Positions 49,520-60,700 of a stretch of 64,000 bases of DNA are shown one piece after another; position 1 is the first letter of the stretch, and each line of letters begins with the position of its first letter. Both the position numbers and the translations under genes were made by a program. The notes beneath the pieces are model-generated. The model saw only the letters and a program-made list of their open reading frames with translations. It did not search any database and had not been told where the DNA came from. The stretch comes from Aquila chrysaetos chrysaetos (Eukaryota; Chordata; Aves; Accipitriformes; Accipitridae): positions 18,230,698 through 18,294,697 of the forward strand of contig NC_044024.1 in NCBI RefSeq assembly GCF_900496995.4, read 5' to 3'.

Positions 49520-50269
49520 TTTTAAAAATGAAATAGTCAAAGTACTTTCTTTTTCAAATATCGACACATAATATATTAACTTTTAATATTTACAGCGTGT
49601 TGCTGGGATGTTCTTGTAGAAAATGCATGCTTCTGGTCTGAAACCCAGAGCAAAATGCATCAGACCATTTAACTGCAGCCATATAACATAAACCTGTACA
49701 GTATCCAGTCACTATTCAGCACAGGAGTTAGAGCAGGAATAAAAAAATTGGGATCTATTGTTTCCTAGCAACGAGGCTGAGGCCATTATAACACAATTTC
49801 TGTAAGATCAGAACCTCTAACTGGTGTTAGACAGAAACTGAAGATCTTGGCATACATTGTAAACATTTTTACTGTTGATGAGAAAGCTAAAAAGGAACGT
49901 TACTTTGACATATATCGTATGCTATGCTTCTCTTTCTCATTTATTGACACTTCTGCCTGAAGAGTATGAGGATTTTAATGTATTATCATGGTTCATACAA
50001 GTAAAATACTGTCAAGGACACGATCTGATATACTAACATTTATTAAAAGTCTAAAGTCCACACGAGATCTAAGGAAAAACTGGAAATTGTCAAAACACGT
50101 TTCCTTAGACAAATAATGGCAGGTGACAAATGCCCGGACAAATCCACAGCGAGTCCGACTCCACCGTTCCCAGTTTCTGCCGAGAAGCGATTCCTCTGGC
50201 AGTCAGGGCACTTTCGACCCGGTAATGTTTTGTATCAAGGAGAGGTTTAAATAACAGTCAGCATTTGAC

Positions 50270-50630
50270 GGGGAAAACCCTTACGGCTATCGGCGGCAGC
50301 CTGATCCGAGTGTCGCCACGCTAGATCAGCCGCGCTACGGCGAATCCCCCCGAGCACGCGAACGCCCTGCCAGGGATGTGCCGAGCTCGTTTTGCTCAGG
50401 CTAAAAAATAGGAGCTCCTCTGCCCAAACCACTTCCCCCTTCGGAACCGTACCTCGGCTTCCAGCAGCACCGATGGCCATCGCTCACGGCGGGAAGGCGG
50501 CTGCCGCTCCGTAAGCCCGGCCCGGCCGCCGGCGGAGCGGGGGCTCGGCGGCCGGGGGAGCGCAGGGCTGGGACGCCGGAGCTTCGGGAGCGCTCGCGGC
50601 CAAAAAGAGAGGCCGCGTCTACCTAGCTAG
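50270..50630. promoter_or_regulatory. CpG island inside the TENM1 3' UTR
   Basis: By eye this 360-bp stretch holds about 45 CpG dinucleotides, with runs such as CCCGGCCCGGCCGCCGGCGG near 50517-50536, while the DNA on both sides is AT-rich. The density is typical of an unmethylated CpG island. An AT-rich TAAAAAATAG motif sits inside it near 50402. It could be an unannotated promoter in either direction, or simply a GC-rich insertion in the UTR. No coding frame in it is recognisable. Confidence 0.55.
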
Positions 50631-50904
50631 TGGACGACTGAGAGGACGTTAAAGAGCTCAAACCAAACAGCTAGGATGTGTATACCGAGATGCACATTGA
50701 CCAGTTCATATATATTTATTTGGCTATGTTCTACATAGATATCTATATATATATATTTATACCTTTGAAATGTTCTAGATTTGCTAAATAAATATGAAAG
50801 CAAAGGAAACATTACTTGTACACACTATTTGTTTGGCTGTCATAAAAAATATAGCACGTATTTCTCATGGTAGGTGCTTTGCTACAGGTTAGTGTGCAAT
50901 AGTG

Positions 50905-50957
50905 GTTTTTATTTTATTTTATTTTATTTTACTTTATTTATTTTATTTTATTTTTTT
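50905..50957. repeat. (ATTTT)n microsatellite in the TENM1 3' UTR
   Basis: Imperfect pentanucleotide array of TTTTA units with two interruptions. On the TENM1 (-) strand it reads as TAAAA repeats. Confidence 0.92.
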
Positions 50958-53900
50958 CCACTTTCAGAACCTTGTTTGCAGTGCAGAATGCTAGCATCAA
51001 ATTATCTGATCTAAATAACAGTAAAAATTTCCATGCCATTATTTTTCTTTTTTTCTCATTTGGGTCTCTAGGCTATAGTGCAAAATTAAAAAAAAACAAA
51101 AAAGAAGAAAGGAAAACTACAAAAAACAACAGTGAGAAATTGGTCTAACTACAAAGGAAAAAAAATAATGGAGACTGAAATATTCCCTGCCTCCATCTGA
51201 GGTTGTTCATGAACAAGATGGTCCAAAACTACTTGTTTGCTTAGTTCTCACGAATCACTGCTGGCTGGCCCACGTGTAGCTATGACTTCAGTCTCCAGTG
51301 CTCTTTCAGTAGTAACTCGTTTCTTTAGCACTGTCAACTCAGCACGACATTTATATTTAGTTTCCTAAATTTCTGAAACTGTTACGATGAAGGCTTTTTT
51401 TTTTTTTTGCTTTTGTAACCGGGCCATGTAATGTCATGTGATTCTTTATACATCCATATTCTCGTAAGAAATATTGTTCAAAAATGTACCTTAGACTGCA
51501 CCCAGGAACTGGGAAAATGCCAAATCTACCTTCAGAGACAAACTTGTAACACATTTCACTCTTTGACCTTTTGGCATAATATGAGAACAACAGTAATCAA
51601 GGCAGTATTAAAAAACACAGCTGTAGGTAATACAAAGTGCATTTCCTGCATATAATACAAATATAACTTTAAGAAACTAAAGGCACAAGCTAACTAAATA
51701 TGTATTACATACTAGAAATGCACAGTTCAAGGTAATTCTAATAGCTTCAAATATTTGTTTATAATGGATATTTAAAGCAGTTTGAAAATGATCCTCATTA
51801 GTGAATTGCAAAAAAGTATAATTGCTTAAAATATAAGTAAAATAGACTCTAATATTGACATCTTGGATCAGTGATAAAATACATCATCACGTTTATGAAT
51901 GCACTCTCTATATACAATTCATAAATTATTCTTCCATTGATTAAAAGCATATTAGAGGCTCAAGGATTTGAAGGTCCATTTTTAGGCTGGTGTGGAGGTA
52001 TTCAAATTCTCCGTGATCGTATGGAAAATTACAGAAATCAGAGCTGTCAAACCTGGCTGTTGTCAGCTCCCAATTCTGTACGTTAGTTAATGATGAGCCC
52101 GATCAAAATGCGTATGTGCAGGTTTTGGTCCGTTAATTCCCCCCGGCCGGGGAGTAGAGGGGGGTTTTAGGGGCCAGGCTCTCACTCGGCCTGATCCTGC
52201 ACCCCCAAAGCTGCGCTGGCTCCCGGAGGAGCGGAAGGAGTCTGGAAAGAGACGCTAATGGTGTGAGGCTGAGAGCCCAGTTCAAACCCCTGCGGGGGTT
52301 CGGGTCTCAGGCGCCAGTTCAGGCTCATCTCTAACTTTGGTACAGTCTGCTCCACTTGCCCAAAAACAAGGGAAAAAAGAAAACTGGAAAGAAAGGAAGA
52401 AAGACAAAGAAAGCACTTTGTTGGCTTCAATAAATATGAGCAGAAATTGTTTCAATATATTTACTATGTCTGTTTTGAAAGAAATGTGCAATAACATCAC
52501 TGTTACGGATACACAGGCTCTATAACAAGACTTCTAGCTCCCTCTGAAAGTCAGTAAAGGAAATCTGCTTGCCCGTCCCCCCCTCCCCGTGTGCCCTCCC
52601 CACCTCCTGATAATCAGGTCCTTTAAAAATGACAAGCTGAAAGAAGGATCACCTACTCTGCTATGAAATAACTGTGCCAGCAGCACATGATACCTTGGGA
52701 AATAAAAATTTCTGTCCATGCAATATAATGCTTTTCTATGTGCTCTAGAGATTGAGCTGAAAAGTGAAGAGTCATCCCCAAAATGTTCTACGTTTATCAA
52801 CATATTTACTATCCACACTTAGGTTCATCAACTCCCAACCCACCAATCTTCTTCAGACTCGAAAAAATGAGTAATACGACAGGATTATTAATTTGAGATG
52901 AAAAGAACGCGATGCCTAAACCCAACAACACTGCAATTTCCAAACGATCTGTGCAAAGACGAGTCCTGGCCCCACGACTACAGGCAGGACCGATCCTGCA
53001 TGGCTTGCTGTTACCGCACCGTGTGCGCCCTCCCAGCTGGGTAACGAGGGTCGTCCCAAAAGCACTGAGTTAAAGCCCAGTCTGGAGCACACTGATGTCA
53101 GCGGAGACACTCCGGTTGACCACAGTGCTCCCAAAGCCCTCCTTTGGCCGCCCCTGACGCCCGGCTGAAGCCCAGCGGCACGGTGCCGCCCTGCGCCTCT
53201 CCGCCGGGAAGATCGGCAGCTCTACATGTGCTGCCGGACTCCAGCATAACCCAGCGCCGAGGGAAACCTTGGCAGAGAGGCCCCTCCGTGCAAAAGTAGA
53301 CGCAACGTGGCGTTCATCGCTGAGGGGCTGAGAGGTGGCTACGGCCGAGCAAAGCTAAAGGCCATTTACGTACTGTATCCAACACAAGTCAGGTTTCCCA
53401 GGTTAGAAAATCCCTTAGATCATAGCTGTGAGGAATGACATGTGCGGGGTTGGTGAGCAACTCTGAAGTTTCCATACACAGTCTGGTTTCTGTACGCAAT
53501 CCCTTAAACTTACGGGAGATCTCACTGGGATAAAAACTACCCAGTAAATATGGGTTGCAGAATCAGGCTCTGTAACCTTTTAAATAATTGGTGAATTATT
53601 AAATCAACAACAACAAAAAAGTCGCGTTTCTTTCTTTAGAAGAAGGCAGAGCACGCTGCGCTCTCCCCTACCCCGCATGTGCGGTGTCACCCCGGGCACC
53701 TCGCGCGCAGGTCGCGCTGCTCAGCTGTCAGGACTCTGCTTCTGCAATTTTTGAATACTGCCACACAAGAACTAAAAATCGTCACTGTCATCTCTCAAAG
53801 AGTTAAACGAACAATATTAAAATACCATCTTCTGTCACATTTAAAGGCAGTTGGATATGTTTTTTCCTCTATATTTATATATACAGAGTTCTGATCTAGA

Positions 53901-53975
53901 AAAACCAATACAATAAACCATTTTACGTTTAAAAACAGGCAGTCTTTGGTGACGCAAAGGCAGAGATTTTCTTTG

Positions 53976-54734
53976 TTACCTTCTGCCTATTTCACTCTGT
54001 CTCATAAAGTGAATATTATTGGCACTGTCAGAAAGTTCCAGATACTGCTCCACAGATAAAACAAAATATCCATCGTAGCCTTGTACCCGCCCAGTGCTTA
54101 AAAGCTGCTGTTTCTCTCCATCTGTCCATGCCCGAATACCTTCTTCCCCTTCCTGCAGCCGTCTCTGCTCCTTAGTCCAGGCCTGAGCCACGGCTCTCTG
54201 CCTGGCTATCTCTAAGACATGGTTCTTCTCTTCTTCCACCGTTGTTCCATACCGAACATTAAAGCACAGCGCGCCGTGCTGGAGCTGGATGTCAGCAAAG
54301 CGTCTAGTCCTCCCATTGATCACAGAAGTCATCTGCGACACTGTGACGTTGACGCCATTCTCCAAGATGCGTCGTCCTCCGGTGTTGCCGATTAGGGCCA
54401 AATCTTCTTCCAAAGACCCCAGCTTGATGAAGTAATGCGTGTCTCGGCCCTCTATGGTGAAATGCAAGTTCTCCAGATAGTGAGCGTTGTTGAGGATGGC
54501 AGCAATGCGCCGGCTGTCCTCGTTAGCCACGCCTATAATGTCAGCTGTCACGATACCATCCTTTATAGCGAATTTGATGCCTTTGCCGAATACTGAAGGA
54601 ATAGCTGCAAATCTCGGTTGTTTCACTCCCTCATAGCACTTGCCATCGCTATACCTGGGTGTCATAGGAAGTTGATCCAAGGATATAAAGTTTCGGAGTT
54701 GCTTTTGGAGCTCACACTGAATACCAAGAATAGT
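53976..54734 (-). CDS. TENM1: TENM1 terminal coding exon with Tox-GHH-like and TCAP regions
   Basis: A 759-nt final exon encoding the last 252 residues and the TAA stop (53976-53978). It starts [16 protein letters not shown] after the acceptor ATTTTGCAG. The middle ([45 protein letters not shown]) is the teneurin domain related to bacterial polymorphic-toxin nucleases of the GHH superfamily. I cannot confirm from sequence alone that a full catalytic set is kept. A charged helix rich in E, R and Q ([20 protein letters not shown]) leads into the TCAP segment. The neighbouring 3' UTR begins at 53975. Confidence 0.98.
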   Translation of the reverse strand, partial: TILGIQCELQKQLRNFISLDQLPMTPRYSDGKCYEGVKQPRFAAIPSVFGKGIKFAIKDGIVTADIIGVANEDSRRIAAILNNAHYLENLHFTIEGRDTHYFIKLGSLEEDLALIGNTGGRRILENGVNVTVSQMTSVINGRTRRFADIQLQHGALCFNVRYGTTVEEEKNHVLEIARQRAVAQAWTKEQRRLQEGEEGIRAWTDGEKQQLLSTGRVQGYDGYFVLSVEQYLELSDSANNIHFMRQSEIGRR

Positions 54735-57700
54735 CTGCAAAATAAAATAGCAATAAAGTTTGCAGGTGAAGCACCCTGCAGTTCATTATAGTGTCTCACA
54801 GACCCTACTAATCTCTTAATTGCTTGGAATGGATCTTCAGTTTGTTTGGAAAACATTGTGCACATCTACAGAGCCTGGGTATATGCACAGGCTTTCTAAT
54901 CACCTAAAGTATTGCTTTCTGTCTCTTGGACTCTTTTGTTTCTAGAAAAACAAATGGAAAATGTGTTTATCACAAATCCTATTTTCGTACTTATTCTTCC
55001 TTTTTTTGCTTCCTCCCCTCTTGAATTGTTACTGTAATGGCTGGTCTTTTGACTCTTAGGCATGGGAAAGCTGAACTCAAAGCTGTGCTCTTTCACATGA
55101 TTCTATGCTTAGTCTCTGTGTGTCTAATTATGTCTTCTGTAAAACAGCAGTAACAGTTTTTATAGCCCATTCTTTAAGGAAAGCAGGCTGTGAAGGTCTC
55201 AAGACACTAGAACAATAGGAACCACGCAAGTACATCAGATCTGTAGATCTTGCTCCCCAATGAGGCTAAAAAAAATAATCTCATTCCAACCATCTACTTG
55301 TCTTTTAACACTATACCTATCACTACACTTTTCCTGTGCCTTTTTAATATCTTCTTTAATATCTCAGTGACAATTTAACATGGACATGCTCCTACATCTG
55401 GAACGAACTCTGACCCTCCAGCCCTCTGCACTTTGTGCAGTCATTTGTGCATGGGAAAAGAAGTGTGTTAAGTGCTAGGAACGTAAATTCACAACACTTT
55501 ATACTTCCTTTTCCTGACTACATTAGAGAAAAGGCATCTTCCCTCTCTCATCTTTGCAAAATCATAGTTCTTTGTTAACAGATGCTTGTATGGTCAAATG
55601 CAAAACGTGAACGCCTGCTCAGAACATCGGTAGTCAGTCCTGTTGCAGTTACATTGATTGCTAGACCCTGATAGCTGCTGTGTGGCTCTTCTTTACTGAA
55701 AATAAGCCCCGGAGCAAGGTTGAATTTTACAGACCCCTGTACAAATCCATAGCAACATTTCTGTTTTCCTGCCATTATTATGCAGAGGTACAGACATGTA
55801 AAGCTGTTTATCCCCTCAGTGATTTTGCATCTCTTGTGGCATCTTTGCTAACAAAGATGAAAATCTGTTAGTTTAATTTTTTAATCCCACAAAATTTTTG
55901 TAGCTTTTTCAATTTTCACACAAACACTTTTACCCTTTTGCCTATCCTGCCCCTTAAATTTGGATTGTTTCTTTGTAAACACCTGCAAAGTTCCTTCGCT
56001 GTGTTGCTAAAAGCTTCTCCTTAAAACTCTCCTCCACTCTGATGCCAGTACATAATTGACAATATTGAAGTTTCTAGCATTGTTATACTATTTGCCTTGC
56101 CTATTATGTTGAAAGACAGAGTCACATTGTTTCCTTGGTGTCCAGTACTTTCTAATAAAATTCCTTAATTTAGTATGAGAAGCAGCTGAACAGAGTTTTT
56201 GCTAACCTTTCCAGGGTCCCACTCTTGGGTTTTTGTTTGAAGCTGTAGAAGCTCGTATGTTGTCTCCAAAGCTTCTATCTCTGGTTTCGGGAATCCAGGT
56301 AGTACGTTGTGCAACTGGAAACCAAACAGCTCTAGCCAACTTCCAATGTCTACAAAACAAGGAAAGGATGCTGGCAATAAGGCACATAAATCCTAGAAAA
56401 AGTGAGGGTAGTCTGCAGAAATCCCAGCTATGCAGAAATAATGATTTCACATCAATTTATGTTTTCAGTACTGGTTACAGCATTTATTGTAGCAAACAAA
56501 TTATTTGATTACAAAGCACAGCTATACTCAAATCAATAGTGTACCTTCTATCTATTTATAATGGAAAAAATTCAAATTAAGCTGCCTCCATTCTTCCCCT
56601 AATTTTAGCACTTAGAAAAGCAGCAGACACAACTATTAATTATCTTCTTGGTTATCATAAAGGCTATAGGAAACAGATCAAGCTCAGTAGGATGTCATGT
56701 ATTAAAGAAATGACTTTAATATATGTAAATTAGAGCCAAATAGTAACTTTGGATGTATGCAAGTCTTGAATCCATACCAGAATCTGATAAAAAATTGTAT
56801 TTTCATGAGAAACATGTTACTTTTACCTGTTGTATACTTAGCAACGTCTTGGATTCTGCCAACTGGGTAATTATTTTCAAATGAGTAGAGATTAAATGGT
56901 TGTGGGACAGCATTCAGGTGTTTCCATATATGATGATTTGGTGTTGTCCACCGACCAGCAATGACGTCATAGTCCCGCTGACCCAGATGAACTAATTTAG
57001 TAAGAGAATCATAAAGCCCTCCATGAAAACCAATGATAACCTGGAAATCTGGATTAGTGTCCTGGTAGATCTCTCCATATGGGGTGTACAAAATCTCTTT
57101 TATGACTTGGCCCCGACTGCTGAATACAGCTAGAGGTGTTCCAGTGTTATCACAAGCGACATAATACTCTTCTCCACTGCTTAATTCCATCGCAATGAGA
57201 TGACCTTGAAGATCATAATATAGGGATGTTATTTCCGAGCTAGTATGATTGTACAAGTGAGTAACTCTTATTGGGTTGGAGAGATCAGCGTAGAAGAACT
57301 GTAAGTGTTGACCTAGGCTTGATTTGCTTGCAACTCGTCTTCCAAGACCATCGTAACAGTATTGCACACTCCAGCCAGACACTTTGTTGTATGCCTTGTT
57401 CAGCAGACCGTTAGAGTTGTACTCAAAGATCTCATTGCCTCTTTGCCTGAGAAACCCATCTTCGTCCATTTTATATTGAATTTCTCCAAGTCTGGTAATG
57501 CGATCTCTCAGATCGTATCTGAGAGGAGTGAGGCGCGCACTGTTTCCGTGGCTCAGCAAGTTGATGTTGCCATTAAGGTCATAGCTGTAGCGCCACTGGG
57601 TTTTATCATTCACAGACACGGTCTGAAGTTGACCATCAGCATCATACTCATAAAAATATCTCGTTATATTGGCATCTACACCTACGCGTATATCACAGAT

Positions 57701-60700
57701 CACCATACGACCCATATTATCATACTGGATGGTCATCCAGTAAGCGATAGACTTGAGAATTTCATACTGTACTTCAATCACCTGACCATTAGCACTAAAA
57801 ATTTTGGTATGCTTCATCACAGTGGTGGTTATAACTTGGTTTAAATCATAATTAATTACACTGAATTTTCCAAATTGTTCAGTCCTGCCAGAAACATCGA
57901 CGTAACGGTACAGATCTATGGGAAGAGGCGTCTCGTTTATCATGGCCTGCATGCTCGTGACACGGAAGTTGTTATAGCTGTAGTCAAATCTGGCGTTTAC
58001 AAGCCCTTCTTCACTAAACCTGAAGATCTGGCGACCAATAAGCGGACCTGTCCAAAACAAATAGGTGAAAAAGGAAAAGCAAGAAAAATAATGAATTACG
58101 TCCACAGTATACTTACCCTACAGATCTAGCACAAACAGGCGGTGAACTCATATATACCCTTAAGCCTTATTGCTAGTTGACTCTCTCAGAAAATACCATT
58201 AACTAAGAATATGTTAGATTATTCTCTCACAAACCTTTATTAATGCTCGCTCTACAAAAATATCTATATTTTATTAACATTTGTTTAAATGAATGCTATT
58301 TTATTCATAATTATGATTTCTATTTGCTTACAAGATAATTCTAAACTAAATTTATTTTACATGGTGATTTCCTTCCTCATATAAACATTCCTTTTGAATT
58401 TATGTTATATTATGGTATAAACGGGAAACTTGGAAATACAAACAATAAAACAACTTGATTTAGTATTTAGCAAATATCCACACAGTGGAATAAAAACAAT
58501 CAAACATTATAAGAGCTACTCCATACCAAGCAATAAAAAGAAAACTGTATTTCAAATGGGACAGCTATATATGCCTATGGACACAGACGTAGAGATACAC
58601 ACATACATTTTTCTATTGAAACATAAAATATAAGAACTTGTAGACATAAAAATAATGGAAATTCATGCCAGGTGAGTGCAGGATCAGGGCCAAAAACTTT
58701 AGCAAAAAGTGGACAGTTACACAAACCTGTTTGCCTGTATCTGATGGTACAGATGAACCCATCGTGCATTAAATGTATTGTTTTAATAACCCCAGAAGAT
58801 TCCTCGTAGGTGAACGTGACTTGAGTAGTATCATAGAGAATCTCGGAAATTCGGGACTGTTTGGTGTATTTGTAAAGGACTCTGCGTCCTGTCCCAGGAT
58901 ATAATGTTTGCAGAAGCCGTCCGTCTCTGGTGACGTCCTGTATGAAAGCCGCGTTGCTGTCTGGAGGGGTGTAGATGTTGCGGTAGTACCCGACGGACAG
59001 CATGGTTTGCAAGGCATGGCGCACCATGCTCGGCATGGTGACCGAGAGCAGGTAGTCGGACTGGTCGTACTCAAAGATGTAGCGGCGCTGGCTGTGCAAC
59101 AGGAGCATCACGGACTGCAATCAAACAGGAATGGCAGTGTAAGTGGCTGATCAAGCAAATGATTATTCATCTAGTGAGAGCCTGAAGGTGAAGGAAATGC
59201 TGAAACGACCACCCACTCTTGTTGTTTGCTCTTACTGTCTGTACAATTCCAAGTGAAGCTTTCAGCTCCAGGAGACCTGGCCAGCAAGGTGGTATAAAAC
59301 AGGAGGAGAATAATAATAAGTCTAGAGGTAAGGACCTCCAAACTGGAAGGCAGATGTGGCTCTCAGTAGCATTTCAGCCTCATGCTGACTTGCTATGTTG
59401 CTTTGAAATATTTAGGTCATCCTCCCAGGAAGCAAAAACAGAGGGAGCCTCTTCCTCACACACAGGCAGAGCATCTGCACCAGCAGATGTTTCTAGGGGA
59501 GGTGGAAAGGGGAAGCTTTCAGTGGTGTGTGCAAGGTGTTTAGCTTTTATTTGCACTCTGCCTATCTCTAGCACAGACCTACCCCTTTTTCTGTATGTCT
59601 TCTATTAAATGCCCATTGCCCCAGAGGTCACAGTATCTCCGTGCTTACAGACGGATGAAAGTAGTCTGCAGGTTCTTTGGTGTGACTATGTCTATCTCTG
59701 GTTCTTGACGTTTACAAAGAAAACTATTTCTACGCATGTACTTGATATTTGCCCTGTGTTAGTTAATCGTGGCTGGTCAACGAAACCTGGTTTGTTTGTT
59801 TGGCAGACGAATGTGCAAGCATGGCAGACATTCTTCTGTGCAAATTTAAAGTTTGGGTTCTGTCAACTTTTTCACCAGTCACGTGCAAAGTCACAGTGTC
59901 ACAGAGTACAAGCCCACTGGTGAACAGGCACCGTTGAAAACAAGCATAATGAAAACACAGAGTGGAAATGAATGGGGGATCTTTGTAGCCTTCCCCCAGC
60001 TCCAGCAAGTGGCCTGGCTGGATGAGAGCACTGCACATCTTTGCCACACTGTCTGAGCTGAGACGGAGCGCTGACACTGCACCGTTCTTAGCTCACAGCC
60101 CAAACCTACCAGGCACATAAGCAAATTTGTCCAGCTTCTGCATGATTGGGACGTCATGAAAACAAAGTGTTATGAAGAACAGTGTGGCTGCTTTTTCGTA
60201 GAGCATTGGGGAAAGAAATCAGAAAAAAAGGCTTTTTTTTCCTTTAAGCTCAAAACTCTTCTCTGGGAAGAAAACACTGAGCGCTTAGCCTTGCAATGTG
60301 TTAAGTAACATTGGCCCTAAGCCACTTCGCTCTGACAAATAACCCAAGTGCTTATTCAAAGGACCAAAGATAGGCTAAGCCTTGGCCATCCTCTCTGCAC
60401 CCCCAGCCCCCTGCCCTCCCAAGATGTATTTCTTCCTGCCCTTGGTGAAAGACATCTGTCACCTGTACACAAGCCAGCCAGCACCAACATATGCCACTCG
60501 CGAGTTACCCTCTGCCAACTGGTGACGACAGACCTTTACACCGAGCTTTCTCTGATCGCTTTATTGCCGGTCTGCCAAGCATTTCTAACACGCGCAGTGT
60601 TTATTTTGTTTTCACCTTCAGTCAAGAGTCCCCAATCTGCAGTAAACCACTGGCTGAACTCTCTCCTCGCACTGATGTGACGCCTCTCTCTATATACTGC

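Larger units (their letters stand above)
49501..53975 (-). other. TENM1: TENM1 probable 3' UTR (about 4.5 kb)
   Basis: Non-coding sequence from just after the TAA to the first well-formed - strand poly(A) site. The length is in the range expected for teneurin-1 messages. Most is AT-rich, with an ATTTT repeat at 50905-50957, an AT run near 50743-50760, a T run at 51395-51408 and a - strand AU-rich element (UAUUUAUUUA, near 50785-50794). Embedded in it are GC/CpG-rich blocks at 50270-50630, 52140-52330, 53030-53350 and 53640-53730. No frame on either strand resembles a protein. The extent is inferred, and internal TTTATT motifs could give shorter forms. Confidence 0.65.

Noticed and set aside
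50247-50480. A 77-codon - strand frame in the CpG island
   Set aside because: CpG-rich DNA lacks stop codons. The translation is unrecognisable and lies in an inferred 3' UTR.
57362-57844. A 160-codon + strand frame within the TENM1 locus
   Set aside because: It is the complement of the conserved TENM1 RHS-core exon and is open only as a by-product of that exon's codon constraint.
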